A DNA stretch of 64,000 nt from a virus. Every line of letters starts with the position of its first letter. The first letter of the stretch is position 1. The stretch spans positions 62,001-126,000 of IMG/VR virus record IMGVR_UViG_3300047553_000365, one strand, 5' to 3'. Position numbers and translations under genes: made by a program. Of this stretch, positions 46,632-56,355 are shown piece after piece. The notes under the pieces were generated by a model. That model was not told the origin of the DNA. It saw only the letters and a program-made list of their open reading frames with translations, and did no database searches.

Positions 46632-49082
46632 CTATTTTTTAAATGTCCATGCTGTCAATTTATCTTCAATGATTTCAGGAACTTCTTTTCCCTTCTTTTT
46701 TAAGTAAGCTCTATAATCCAATGACATACCCTTATTATATGAAATAGCCTTTATTACGGATTCTGGAACCTCTAAATCATGTTTCACTAGAAGCTTAGCA
46801 TATGAATATGATGAGAACGGGGATTTGTCTATAGTATTAACAATAATTTCAGGAACTTCTTCCCCCGTCTCAATTAAGAATTTTGCATAGTTATATGCTG
46901 GAAAAATTTCTTTGGAGATTTTATATAAGACATCATCAGCAACAGTCTTTCCCCTTTCTTTAAGGAACATGGCATACCTATAGGCTGTATTACTCCAACT
47001 CAAAATCGACTTAAGAATATTTTCGGGAATCTTTGGATCTATTGTTTCCTCATCTTCAGAAAAATGAGTGATACGTTCCGCAGCATCTTTAATAATCTGT
47101 GGAATTTCTTCGTGGTAGGATCTTAAAAAAATATAATAATACCTAGCACTAACTCTTGATTTAGCAATAGCATTTAAAAGTTTTTCAGGAACCTTTTCTC
47201 CATTTTCATATAATCTTTCTGCATATTTACGAGAGAATGCGGAGCTTTGTAGTAAAGCATCAAACATGTGTTCGGGAACTTCCTTTCCCAATCCTCTCAT
47301 ATATAATATGTAATCATAAAGAACCCAAACATCTCCTTGTATGCCATTTAATATTTGGTCGGGAATTTTCTGGGGGGCGTTATCTTTAGACTCAGTGACT
47401 GGAGAAGATCCCACAATGCGAAGATTGTCAAGAGAGTTCTTCCAAGAAGAGGTAGGGTTATTTACCCAACGGCGTGCTGCCTGTATAATAATTTCTGGTA
47501 TCTCCAACTCTTTCTTCATTAAAAAATCTATATAATAATCTATACTTGCAGGATGCTTTGTAATTCCTTGTAAAACTTTTTCGGGAACCTCCACCTTTAA
47601 TACCGTCTGTAAATGTTGGGCGTATTTACGAGATAGGGTAGAAGAGTCATCTACAATACAGTCCACAATATTTTCAGGAACCTCCTTCCCCAAATCTGTC
47701 ATAAATATAGCATACTCATAAGCTTTTTGAGGACTTTTGATGATAGCATCCATTATCTTTTGTGGAACTTTTTTATCTGTGGATTCTTGAATTGATTCGA
47801 CACTTTCTTCTACACATGCCTTCCTAATAATTTCAGGAACTTCCTCTCCTTGATCCTTTAAGAAACTAGCATACTCTCTACTATAATAAGTATTTGTAGT
47901 AATAGCCTTTAAAACAATTTCAGGAACTTCCTCTCCTTTAATTATAAGATATGTTGCATAATAAAAAGAATATTGTCTTGATTCTGATATACTCTTCAAT
48001 ATTCTCTCAGGAATCTCTTTCTTTTTCTCTTTTAAAACTCTTGCGAATTGGTAAGAGTATTCTGCATCATTTTCAATACTATCTAAAATAATACTAGGAA
48101 CTTCTGAATTATGTCGAATAAGCTTTGAAGCATAAATAAATGCATGTGATGCAAGTTCGGCTATTCCCTCTAAAACATCTTGCGGGGTTTCCTTCGCTCT
48201 TCCTATATTTATAAAATATTCTCCGCATTTCAAAGCATAATAGGTATCCTTTGACACAGTGTTTAATATCTTTTGTGGAATCTCTTTATCTGTGGATTCC
48301 CTAACTATTACATCCCTTACCTCCTCAGACTCCTCAGATGCTGTCGCCTTCATTATAATTTCAGGAACTTCTAAATTATGAATCGTTAATCTTCTTTTAT
48401 ATGCCGCCGCATATACAGAATTGGTAGCTAAAGTTTTTGTGATTGTATCAGGAACACTCTTGTTATAAACAATCAGTTTTTCGACAAATGCTAAAGAATT
48501 AGCTAAACTTTTGGCAATACTATCAACAATAGCCATTGGAATATCACTAACATCTGCTCCCGAATGTAGTAGATAGACCGCAAGGTAACGGGAATTATTG
48601 GTATCTTCCGAAATTCTATTTATAATATGTTCGGGGACTTCTTTCTTTCTATCAATTAATATTTCCGCATAGTCGCAAGTCGTTGAAAATTCTCTCATTA
48701 TACTATTTTCGACTTCTTTAGGCACAGCCTTATCTTTTCTTACCAAGCGTTTTGCAAAAGCAAACGCATAATAAGAGGATTCCAACATTTTTTTAAACAC
48801 TTTGGTAGGAATTTCTAATTCCATATTCATACAATCGACAGAATACTCGTATGATGAATCGTGTGCTCTTGCAATGGAGTTAATAATAATATCAGGAACC
48901 TCCCTTTTTAACTCTAGCAATGATGATGCATACACATGTGACCCACCGTGACTATGAGAAATTTTTTCCACTATATCATCGGGAACTTCTTGTCCTTTAG
49001 TCAATAATAGACGAGCATACTCAACAGTGAGTGCATAACTAGAAAGAATACTCTTAAGAATTTTATCAGGCAGTTTTTTCAT
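46632..49082 (-). CDS. Solenoid-like protein of about 28 tandem 29-residue repeats
   Basis: The 816-residue protein is almost wholly built from degenerate repeats of 29 residues. The unit is roughly VPE-x-II-x-x-I, then S/A-rich, then a YA-x-x-L helix and G-x-E. I count 27-28 units, with a few shortened or longer ones (near residues 160, 420 and 560). Each unit would be two helices, so a superhelix is expected. The ATG overlaps the previous gene by 17 nt in another frame, and the previous protein ends with a unit of the same type. No described family is recognised. The late-region location suggests a virion or injected protein. Confidence 0.82.
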   Translation of the reverse strand: MKKLPDKILKSILSSYALTVEYARLLLTKGQEVPDDIVEKISHSHGGSHVYASSLLELKREVPDIIINSIARAHDSSYEYSVDCMNMELEIPTKVFKKMLESSYYAFAFAKRLVRKDKAVPKEVENSIMREFSTTCDYAEILIDRKKEVPEHIINRISEDTNNSRYLAVYLLHSGADVSDIPMAIVDSIAKSLANSLAFVEKLIVYNKSVPDTITKTLATNSVYAAAYKRRLTIHNLEVPEIIMKATASEESEEVRDVIVRESTDKEIPQKILNTVSKDTYYALKCGEYFINIGRAKETPQDVLEGIAELASHAFIYASKLIRHNSEVPSIILDSIENDAEYSYQFARVLKEKKKEIPERILKSISESRQYSFYYATYLIIKGEEVPEIVLKAITTNTYYSREYASFLKDQGEEVPEIIRKACVEESVESIQESTDKKVPQKIMDAIIKSPQKAYEYAIFMTDLGKEVPENIVDCIVDDSSTLSRKYAQHLQTVLKVEVPEKVLQGITKHPASIDYYIDFLMKKELEIPEIIIQAARRWVNNPTSSWKNSLDNLRIVGSSPVTESKDNAPQKIPDQILNGIQGDVWVLYDYILYMRGLGKEVPEHMFDALLQSSAFSRKYAERLYENGEKVPEKLLNAIAKSRVSARYYYIFLRSYHEEIPQIIKDAAERITHFSEDEETIDPKIPENILKSILSWSNTAYRYAMFLKERGKTVADDVLYKISKEIFPAYNYAKFLIETGEEVPEIIVNTIDKSPFSSYSYAKLLVKHDLEVPESVIKAISYNKGMSLDYRAYLKKKGKEVPEIIEDKLTAWTFKK

Positions 49083-50403
49083 CGTCCAAAGAATAAAGAA
49101 TTTTTACATATTCAAACGATGTGTGAGGATCTTGGGCGATCATATCGATAATCTTTTCAGGAACTTCTCTTCCAACTTCCATATGATCTTTGGCTATCTT
49201 CAAACCAGTTTCTGGTTTTCCGTGTCTTGTAACACTTTGAATATACCAGTCATAATCATTTTTATCGGCATATTTTCTGAAAGTATCTCTACTCACATAC
49301 CCCCCGATGCCCATATATTTTTTAACCAAATCCTTCTTAGAATTTATATCGATAGGTAATTTATCCCAAGCACTATCCTCAACATCTTTTCCTGTTTGAA
49401 CAAACATGTCATAGTCTTCATACTCCGTCAGTCTTGGATCTAAAATATCCTCAATTCTTTCTTCGATATCCCTATATTTCTTTTCATTCTCTCCATATTC
49501 AATGAATTTAAATACATCCTTATCAAATGCATCTTTTAGCATAGGGTATTTTTCTATGACCGATTCCTTTGGTAGATTATATGCATCTCCTGTTTGTCTT
49601 CCAGTTTTTGAATCGACATTAGTATATGCATATTCATCATCTGCACCATACTCATCACCATGAGAATCAATAACTACAAATGGAAACTTGTCTCCCTTAT
49701 TAAAGGCAAAGTATGTGGTCATACCAGAACTCTTCATTCCTTTAAATCTATATCTCCAATAGTAATTGCTTCTTCTATCTCTTTCAGAAATACATAAGTT
49801 GGTTCCTTTGCCTAAAAGTTGACACATCACCATACTATCTCCCAGATAAATTTCAATTTGACCATTATCATACACTAACTTATCCTTTGGTTTTTCAGTG
49901 ACTTCAGTAGGGTCTTCTTTACTTTGTTTATTTTCTGGACGAACATATTGCTGGTGAATCTTCTCAACAAGTTCAGTGGCCTTGGTATTAAGAAAGTTAA
50001 TCTTCTCCTGTTTTTTCTCTGGAGTGTACAGCCTACCTTGTTTGATACCATTCTTAACATCGTTTGCCCATTTACTTAAAGTTTTATTTCTATAGAGAGA
50101 TGGAGTATCACAATAATTATTATACTCTGTTCTTATGGCTTCAAGGGTTGGAACTACTTGTGTTGCCAATGCTAAGAATGCCAATCCGACAATATCATAG
50201 TCTGTTTTAGCTTCTTGGTTTCGAACGCTATTATATACACTCTCAATTTGAGCTAATGCTTGCTCTGCATCATTGACATGGACAGATCCTAAAATCTTTC
50301 TGGCTTCAGCCCTAAAGGATTGATAATCCTCTACAACTAGCTCCGAATAATCCTCCAAAAGCTCAGAATAAACCTTCTCAAACAAATTTAACCTTTTCTT
50401 CAT
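49066..50403 (-). CDS. Late protein with a WCIS-like phage domain and one C-terminal 29-residue repeat
   Basis: The 445-residue protein has a helical N-terminal region of about 155 residues. A central domain follows with IYLGDSMVMCQLLGKGTNLC, YYWRYRF and TTYFAFNKGDKFPFVVIDSH, resembling a domain of unknown function in phage proteins (GAGTxWCTA type). The end, REVPEKIIDMIAQDPHTSFE to SLDDE, is one exact 29-residue unit of the repeat that fills the next gene. A late box is 5 nt before the ATG at 50403, so a longer start at 50427, which overlaps the terminase gene, is not supported. Confidence 0.78.
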   Translation of the reverse strand: MKKRLNLFEKVYSELLEDYSELVVEDYQSFRAEARKILGSVHVNDAEQALAQIESVYNSVRNQEAKTDYDIVGLAFLALATQVVPTLEAIRTEYNNYCDTPSLYRNKTLSKWANDVKNGIKQGRLYTPEKKQEKINFLNTKATELVEKIHQQYVRPENKQSKEDPTEVTEKPKDKLVYDNGQIEIYLGDSMVMCQLLGKGTNLCISERDRRSNYYWRYRFKGMKSSGMTTYFAFNKGDKFPFVVIDSHGDEYGADDEYAYTNVDSKTGRQTGDAYNLPKESVIEKYPMLKDAFDKDVFKFIEYGENEKKYRDIEERIEDILDPRLTEYEDYDMFVQTGKDVEDSAWDKLPIDINSKKDLVKKYMGIGGYVSRDTFRKYADKNDYDWYIQSVTRHGKPETGLKIAKDHMEVGREVPEKIIDMIAQDPHTSFEYVKILYSLDDEKTA

Positions 50404-50408
50404 ATCTA

Positions 50409-50414
50409 TATTTA
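50409..50414 (-). promoter_or_regulatory. Late promoter (repeat-protein unit)
   Basis: GGTAAATA, 5 nt, ATG at 50403. Confidence 0.72.
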
Positions 50415-50419
50415 CCTTT

Positions 50420-52213
50420 TTAGCCAAAAATCCTTTTCATTGCATCCCATTGATCCGGTGTAAATGTTCTACTTTGGTCAATATGTGGCATGGTCCCCTG
50501 TAATAGTTCCCATCCATCTGCCTTAAGTTGCTCAATTTCGTTCATTTGTTCCGTTCCACCCCCGAAAACTATGGGGGCTAGACGGGATTGCTCAATTCTT
50601 TCAACCTTTTCGTTAGAATAGATAGAAGTGGCGTTTTCAAAGTAGGATATTCCTAGATCTAGGGGGGTTATCTTTTTGGGCTTTCCACAGCTATCAGTTT
50701 CCTCAATAGTAAACCATCTTTCACAAAGATCCTTATCTAGAACCATTAAAGCCCAAATTAGTGCCATGGTTCTATCGTCATGTTTTCCTGAGATGGCTCC
50801 CCAAGAATCGTTTGGTAACTTTACAAAGTGTTTAAACAATTCTTCCAAAGAATCCTCATTTCTAAAGATAACAGCCCCCTTATCATTATAATAATAGCGA
50901 GCATTGGCACAAGCATAGTATTTAGTATTGCGCGAAGATACCATACCGAACAGTTCAAGATTCTTACGACCTGCTAGTTTAGACCCCCAATTTACCATCT
51001 TAGGATAACCATAGTCGTTACCTAATCTGTCTGCCACTTGCCCCCCTTGGTTGTTTCTTTCCACACAAACTAATGGATTGCCCCAATGTTGTAGAATGTC
51101 ATACACAATGTTTGAAAATTCCGATACAGGAGTATCATTACTATAATATTCCGCAACTTCAATAATTTCATCTAAGTCAGTAATATCTACTATCTTAATA
51201 ACAGAATAGTCTCCTCCCACCCCTTCTCCAACGTCTACACCTGCTACATAAATTCTGTCTGGATTTGGTAAATCCCAAATCTTATATTTTCCATCCATTA
51301 AAATTTCCTTGGGTTCTCTAAGTTCTCCCCTCAATCTTTTATATAGATCTTCATCAAGAGAGGATGTTCCTGAATTGATAAATTCACATTCATATTCCTG
51401 TCTCCACTTTTCTTCAGATGCAAGACCACTTCTAATCTTCTTGGCCCATGTTTCTGTTCTACCGGGAACTTCATTCCAAATAATCTTATCATTAACCCAT
51501 CCGTTTTTGCCCTCTAATGACCCAGAATATAACTCATGGAATAGATTTCCTGTTCCATTTGGCGTAGAACAGATAAAGATCTTACCGTCTGGAATGGAAG
51601 ACACAATGGGGAACACCGATGCCCAGAATGGGTCCATAAGGTGTTGCTCAATGAATGCAGCTTCGTCAATAACTAGAATGTTACAAGCCTTACCACGGGC
51701 TGCTGTTCCTGTTGTGGTTGAGATTTCAATTCTAGAACCATTCTCCAGACCCATAGAGGTTTTACCATATCCCCCGAATCCTTCATCAATTGGAGACTTG
51801 ATCCAGTTAGGCATTAATTCATATGCCATTCTTATTCTAGTAAAGATTTCAATTGCAGTTGATTCTTTGTTAGCAACCAACAGAATCTTGTTGTCATTAA
51901 AGAACATGGCTACCCATAATAGATAGATGGTCATAAGTGTGGACTTACCCACCTGACGACTTGCTAGAAGAATAAAGTAAGGATTGTTCCTCATCTTTTT
52001 TAATATTCTTTTCTGTGCTTTATATAACTTAATCTTTTCTTTTCCCTTACCCGGTATTAAAATAAAGAAGTAATTCTCTGCAAAGTGTAATATATCATTC
52101 TTACACTTATCTATCTCTTTAACCATTTTTGGGGTGTATTCGAATTCTGCTCCCTTGGAAGGAACATTCGGATTACCCATATAAAATTTTTCTTTTTTAG
52201 GATTTTGAGCCAT
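50420..52213 (-). CDS. Terminase large subunit (gp17-like)
   Basis: The 597-residue protein (T4 gp17 has 610) has the ATPase Walker A variant LLASRQVGKST near residue 83-93, Walker B ILVIDEAAFIEQH near 180-190, FICSTPNGTGN as the coupling motif and the nuclease domain with GVDVGEGVGGDYSV, CVERNNQGG and GKHDDRTMAL. It pumps and cuts DNA during packaging. The start at 52213 is chosen because a longer reading would run through the shared late promoter region. Confidence 0.95.
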   Translation of the reverse strand: MAQNPKKEKFYMGNPNVPSKGAEFEYTPKMVKEIDKCKNDILHFAENYFFILIPGKGKEKIKLYKAQKRILKKMRNNPYFILLASRQVGKSTLMTIYLLWVAMFFNDNKILLVANKESTAIEIFTRIRMAYELMPNWIKSPIDEGFGGYGKTSMGLENGSRIEISTTTGTAARGKACNILVIDEAAFIEQHLMDPFWASVFPIVSSIPDGKIFICSTPNGTGNLFHELYSGSLEGKNGWVNDKIIWNEVPGRTETWAKKIRSGLASEEKWRQEYECEFINSGTSSLDEDLYKRLRGELREPKEILMDGKYKIWDLPNPDRIYVAGVDVGEGVGGDYSVIKIVDITDLDEIIEVAEYYSNDTPVSEFSNIVYDILQHWGNPLVCVERNNQGGQVADRLGNDYGYPKMVNWGSKLAGRKNLELFGMVSSRNTKYYACANARYYYNDKGAVIFRNEDSLEELFKHFVKLPNDSWGAISGKHDDRTMALIWALMVLDKDLCERWFTIEETDSCGKPKKITPLDLGISYFENATSIYSNEKVERIEQSRLAPIVFGGGTEQMNEIEQLKADGWELLQGTMPHIDQSRTFTPDQWDAMKRIFG

Positions 52214-52221
52214 TATAATAC

Positions 52222-52227
52222 TATTTA
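52222..52227 (-). promoter_or_regulatory. Late promoter (terminase)
   Basis: TTAAATA on the minus strand, 8 nt before the ATG at 52213. It is paired back-to-back with the plus-strand late box at 52231-52236. Confidence 0.6.
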
Positions 52228-52230
52228 AGC

Positions 52231-52236
52231 TAAATA
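52231..52236 (+). promoter_or_regulatory. Late promoter (acidic protein)
   Basis: CTAAATA 7 nt before the ATG at 52244. Together with the minus-strand box it forms the near-palindrome TATTTAAGCTAAATA. Confidence 0.65.
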
Positions 52237-52243
52237 ATGGTAT

Positions 52244-53074
52244 ATGAAACATAAAGATTCAGTCTTACTAGGTGATATCTATGGAAAAATGCTTAATGGC
52301 ATTAAACAAAATATCAAAGAATCCAATAAAAGCGCATTTGAGGAAAAACCTGATGTTGTAGGGGATGGTCCTAAGACTGACGGGTTTCATGAAGCATTAA
52401 ATGATGAAAAGGGTTGCACTTGTAAAAAAGATGGAAAAGAGTGTAAATGTAAGGAAGAAGACGAAGAAATTTCACTGAAAAAGAAAAAAATTAACATCGA
52501 AAAGGTAAATAGTATTATGAGCAAATCAGCATTTGACAAAATTTATAGTAAGTTACTCAAAGAAAACTTTGGAGTAGAAGATCAAGACGTGGATGCCCTT
52601 GGCCTAGACGATGCAACCCCAGATTCCGAATTTGATTTTGGAGACGAAGGTGGTGACGACCTAGGGGAAGAAGGTGACACTGTTACCCTAACCCTCGACA
52701 AAGCTACTGCACAAGCCCTTGTGGATGTTCTACAAGCCGCTCTTGGTGGTGGAGAAGAAGAGGGTGACTTAGGCGAAGAAGGTGATGACCTAGACTTCGG
52801 TGGCGAAGGTGACGGATTCGGAGACGAAGAACCATCCTTTGAAGAAGACGAAGAAGAAGGAACCAAGGAAGCTCCTAAGAAGAACTTCAGCAAGCTACAA
52901 GGTAAGGACAACAAGGTTGGAGCAAACCCAAAACCAAAGGGTGGTTCTGCTAAGACCGATGTGACTGACGAAACTGGAACTAAAGTTGGAACTCCTCCAA
53001 TTGCCGCCCTACAAGGTAAGAATAACCAAGTTCCCGGTTCTACCATCAAAAAAGCATCTGATTATTTCCAATAA
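52244..53074 (+). CDS. Very acidic virion-region protein, possibly head core or scaffold
   Basis: The 276-residue protein has a helical N-terminal part, a Cys-rich Lys/Glu stretch (GCTCKKDGKECKC near residue 58) and a long acidic Gly/Glu/Asp-rich region (about 120-215). A Lys/Ser/Gly-rich tail contains LQGKDNKVG and LQGKNNQVP, two copies of one motif. Such acidic helical proteins act as head cores or scaffolds in T4-type phages, but I cannot assign it. It is divergent from the terminase gene and ends at a strong terminator. Confidence 0.75.
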   Translation: MKHKDSVLLGDIYGKMLNGIKQNIKESNKSAFEEKPDVVGDGPKTDGFHEALNDEKGCTCKKDGKECKCKEEDEEISLKKKKINIEKVNSIMSKSAFDKIYSKLLKENFGVEDQDVDALGLDDATPDSEFDFGDEGGDDLGEEGDTVTLTLDKATAQALVDVLQAALGGGEEEGDLGEEGDDLDFGGEGDGFGDEEPSFEEDEEEGTKEAPKKNFSKLQGKDNKVGANPKPKGGSAKTDVTDETGTKVGTPPIAALQGKNNQVPGSTIKKASDYFQ

Positions 53075-53097
53075 GAAATAACCAATAACAATCAACC

Positions 53098-53128
53098 ATT
53101 AAAGCTCACCATTCGGTGGGCTTTTTTG
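53098..53128 (+). terminator. Intrinsic terminator after the acidic protein gene
   Basis: A 10-bp stem, AAAGCTCACC with GGTGGGCTTT (one G-U pair), around an ATTC loop, followed by a T-run (cttttttg). It lies 24 nt after the stop codon at 53074. Confidence 0.88.
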
Positions 53129-53129
53129 T

Positions 53130-53135
53130 TAAATA
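53130..53135 (+). promoter_or_regulatory. Late promoter (107-residue protein)
   Basis: TTAAATA, 6 nt, GTG at 53142. It directly follows the terminator, so this gene is transcribed separately. Confidence 0.67.
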
Positions 53136-53141
53136 GATATA

Positions 53142-53465
53142 GTGAAATCTTTCAAACAGTTCTTTTTAGAGTATCGTCACAATCTTGCTGATGGAACTCC
53201 TGCACCATCTCTTCAGGCACACAACGGTAAGAATCCTAACAGAGTTCAACCGGGAAAGAGTCTTGCCACTAGGGGAGAGTATAAAAAGGACAATCCTAAG
53301 ATGAATGTTCCCGGTAGTTTATTATCACCAGTTGAACTAGCAGATATGGGTATTGAATACGAACACGGTAAGATTCTTCAAAATGTTAAGAATAGCGGAT
53401 TCGGTATTGAAATGGTAAGTATTGGTGGTAAACCAATGGGAAGAGTTTTCAAGAGTAATAAATAA
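53142..53465 (+). CDS. Small late protein of unknown function (GTG start)
   Basis: The 107-residue basic protein starts with MKSFKQFFLEYRHN, an amphipathic N-terminal segment similar in style to peptides that direct phage proteins into the prohead, and is Lys/Gly/Asn-rich. No family was recognised. It uses GTG 6 nt after a late box and is 5 nt from the gp14-like gene. Confidence 0.7.
   Translation: MKSFKQFFLEYRHNLADGTPAPSLQAHNGKNPNRVQPGKSLATRGEYKKDNPKMNVPGSLLSPVELADMGIEYEHGKILQNVKNSGFGIEMVSIGGKPMGRVFKSNK
53459..53464 (+). promoter_or_regulatory. Late promoter (gp14-like gene)
   Basis: TAAATA, 6 nt, ATG at 53471. It overlaps the stop of the preceding gene. Confidence 0.65.
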
Positions 53466-53470
53466 AGTAT

Positions 53471-54250
53471 ATGGGATGCTCCACAACACCAGCTTCATGT
53501 CTAGCACCAGTAAATATATTTGCTGGTCTATATAACTATTGTGAAGGGTTCGCAGATCCCTCAAATTTTCAAGCAGAAAGAGCAATCTTTGGAAACAACT
53601 TCAGAGAACAGATTTATAAGTATGGGGTTGATGTAAATTACTATGTTAATGGATTTAATCTATCTGCCATGAACATGCTTTATGGAGAACACCCATTACA
53701 GGAGTATTCTGGTCCATTCGCAATTAAAGCACTTATTGAATTGGAAGAAGGTGTTAGTATAACACAATGGGGTATGGCATCAGAAGATGAAGTGACTGCA
53801 TATATCGCCATTCAAGATTTCGCAGCATTATCTGCATTGTCTGCTAGTGCATGGATCAACAATGGTCAAAGATATGAACCTAAAGCAGACGACTTAATGG
53901 AAATCACTGCTCTGGGTTGTGATAGACCGGGAAATCGTGGAGCTAAAATCTTTGTTATTACAGAAGCATTGGATCAAAGTATTCAAGATGGTATCAATCC
54001 TGTCATGGGTCACTATGTATGGAAATTGACTGCTAAACGCTACGAAACATCTATGGAAACAAATGCTCCAATGGAACTTGGAAACGATCAGGTTTACGAC
54101 AATCTGTTGAGTGGAAAACTATCATCTATTCTCTATCCATCACTTACATCAGATGCGAAAGTCTACGATGATGACGCAGATACTATCAGTAGAACACAAG
54201 TCTACGATATGGACAATACCAATAATAGTGTTTACGGTAACTATTATTAA
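53471..54250 (+). CDS. Neck protein (gp14-like)
   Basis: The 259-residue protein has the length of T4 gp14 (256) and shares its plan: VDVNYYVNGFN, NMLYGEHPLQEYSGPFAIKA, WGMASEDEVTAYIAIQDF, DDLMEITALGC, and GHYVWKLTAKRYETSMETN. In T4, gp14 forms part of the neck that joins the head to the tail. It lies alone on the plus strand between wedge genes. Its stop overlaps the convergent wedge gene by 4 nt. The match rests on pattern and length. Confidence 0.72.
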   Translation: MGCSTTPASCLAPVNIFAGLYNYCEGFADPSNFQAERAIFGNNFREQIYKYGVDVNYYVNGFNLSAMNMLYGEHPLQEYSGPFAIKALIELEEGVSITQWGMASEDEVTAYIAIQDFAALSALSASAWINNGQRYEPKADDLMEITALGCDRPGNRGAKIFVITEALDQSIQDGINPVMGHYVWKLTAKRYETSMETNAPMELGNDQVYDNLLSGKLSSILYPSLTSDAKVYDDDADTISRTQVYDMDNTNNSVYGNYY

Positions 54251-56355
54251 TCTATCAATGATAGAGATTTATACAGGGTATTGATAAACATATTATCATA
54301 GATTCCGCCATCAACAATTAAGTCATTCTTACTTACAGTAGAAAGTATTGTTGTTCTTGTGTTGTAGAAGTCTGCAACAACATCCATTATGGTATTATCA
54401 TATCTTTCATTGATTGTGAAGAAAATATAATACTTACCAACATCTGCAAAATCAAACACACCGGGAAGAACCAATGGCCATCCCCAATCAGTTGAATATG
54501 CTGATAATGCATAGTGGAAAGCAGACATTGCTGATACAGGTTGATATGTATTCAGTCTTGTATATTTGTTGCTGAACTTTTCTAGAGCTACAATATCAGT
54601 TCCCGCAGACACAATGTATGTGGCAGTATCAATTTGACTGCCTAGGTTTAAACCATACTTAGTTCTTTCAGCCAATCCTTTAGTGTCAAAATTATCAGCA
54701 AATTTATTCGATGTTCCAAACAATCTATTCTTATCGATTGATAGTAGGTCTAGAAGTCTCTTGATCTTTTCAGGATACACATACTTCTCTTCATTCTTAT
54801 CATTGTATCCAATGTTTTGACATAGAGATTCTAATGCTTCCAAGGTGCATCTATCAACATCCGATGCATTATCCACAAAGTTTGCTATACGCTCATATAC
54901 CTTCAGACCAATAGCATCATGATCGGCATTCTCATCTCCCAGAATTCCCGCGAAAAAGTCATCATAGAGTTTAGTGCTTTCAAGAATAATTTCTTGGAAG
55001 GTAATGTCTCTTAGAGTTTGAGTAGCATCAAAATTTTCATTTATCTTATACAGATCATAATAGTTGTCAGGATAGACACTGAATGGTGTGGACTTGGCAC
55101 TTAAGTAATAGGAACTAGTGTCCGTGGTCAATGTGGTGTTGGCATACATCACAACATTTTCAAGAACACTGTCAGACTCAGTAAACAGAATATACCCTCT
55201 AAATGACGACCCATGATTTTGTGCAGAAAGAGTAGTATTTAAAGAAGAAATTGTGTATAGAGTAGTGTCGATTGCACTTAGAGGATTCCAGCTACCATCA
55301 ACTGCTGATAGGCTTATATTGAGAGCAGACAATTCAAGATTGTCGAAATTCTTTACTGAATACCACTCAGCATCCTTCATCTTAATAACGAATGGAATTT
55401 TAGTGTTGTATAATTTGATTGGATTTATCTTAAACGATGAAATTGCGTATCCTTCACCATCCAACCCATTAGAGGTTATGGATAGAGAGTATGGTTCATT
55501 TTCCAGAACATTAACAAGAGTAGTTATACCAAGATTATTGATAAAGTTTTCCGAAGAACTACCCTTAGAGTTATATCCTGTTTTATCGAATTTAAAGGTG
55601 ATGCCCAATTCATCTTTTGGTTGGTCATCTTTAAAGTATACAGATTTGGTCCCTGTCAATCCAACGAAGAATGCACCATCATCACTAGACTTACAAATAA
55701 CAATTTGGTTTCCATCTATCTTAGCAAATATACTGGTAGTCTCTGGAATAATTTTTTCCACATGTCTGTATTGATAACTACTAATTGCATAGTTATAAAT
55801 CTTATCATAAAAACTATAGGTATTATCTAGGTGAGCATATTTATTGGTTTCCAAATCTACATAATTATCACTAGAACTTCCGCTTACAGTATAATACAGA
55901 TTTAGTGCAGTTTGGTAATAAGGATATGTAACGGTGAAAACAAATGGTCCTGAAATTTTACCATTTTTGAAGACTATAGGATTTGTGTTGGCTGAGAGTG
56001 CTGGTAATTCGTTTCCATACACATCATACTTGCTATACACATCCAAATCAAATGTAAGTGGTTTAAAATCTATGACCACAATATCTTTTTCAAATGTCGA
56101 CTTGAGTGCATTGTTATAGCAATCATATACAATCATTTGAACAGTATACTTACCCGGATAAGTGTAGAACTTATATGCGGAAGTTGATCGAGAAATGGTT
56201 CCATCACCAAAGTCCCACACTACTCTATTTTTCTTCTCTTCGAAGATATTAAATTCTGGAACAAACAATAGGGGAGTGCTGGATAAAGCATAAGTTGACA
56301 ATACCTCACTATCGGTATAGTCCATAACCCTAAAGTCTGTAAATGTAGTTCCCAT
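54247..56355 (-). CDS. Large baseplate- or fibre-type protein with an N-terminal PKD domain
   Basis: The 702-residue protein has an N-terminal PKD-like domain (residues 39-75: VVWDFGDGTISRS and YPGKYTVQMIVYD), a long beta-rich region and a helical C-terminal part (about 440-600) before a final mixed region. It directly follows the gp6-like gene, the position of wedge protein gp7 in T4, although no clear sequence match to gp7 is seen. PKD domains in tails often bind sugars or other proteins. It shares one base with the gp6-like stop. Confidence 0.75.
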   Translation of the reverse strand: MGTTFTDFRVMDYTDSEVLSTYALSSTPLLFVPEFNIFEEKKNRVVWDFGDGTISRSTSAYKFYTYPGKYTVQMIVYDCYNNALKSTFEKDIVVIDFKPLTFDLDVYSKYDVYGNELPALSANTNPIVFKNGKISGPFVFTVTYPYYQTALNLYYTVSGSSSDNYVDLETNKYAHLDNTYSFYDKIYNYAISSYQYRHVEKIIPETTSIFAKIDGNQIVICKSSDDGAFFVGLTGTKSVYFKDDQPKDELGITFKFDKTGYNSKGSSSENFINNLGITTLVNVLENEPYSLSITSNGLDGEGYAISSFKINPIKLYNTKIPFVIKMKDAEWYSVKNFDNLELSALNISLSAVDGSWNPLSAIDTTLYTISSLNTTLSAQNHGSSFRGYILFTESDSVLENVVMYANTTLTTDTSSYYLSAKSTPFSVYPDNYYDLYKINENFDATQTLRDITFQEIILESTKLYDDFFAGILGDENADHDAIGLKVYERIANFVDNASDVDRCTLEALESLCQNIGYNDKNEEKYVYPEKIKRLLDLLSIDKNRLFGTSNKFADNFDTKGLAERTKYGLNLGSQIDTATYIVSAGTDIVALEKFSNKYTRLNTYQPVSAMSAFHYALSAYSTDWGWPLVLPGVFDFADVGKYYIFFTINERYDNTIMDVVADFYNTRTTILSTVSKNDLIVDGGIYDNMFINTLYKSLSLID

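Noticed and set aside
52582-53049. A 155-residue minus-strand frame opposite the acidic gene
   Set aside because: It is a Ser/Pro-rich mirror of the Glu/Asp/Gly-rich codons on the plus strand, with no promoter and no independent features.
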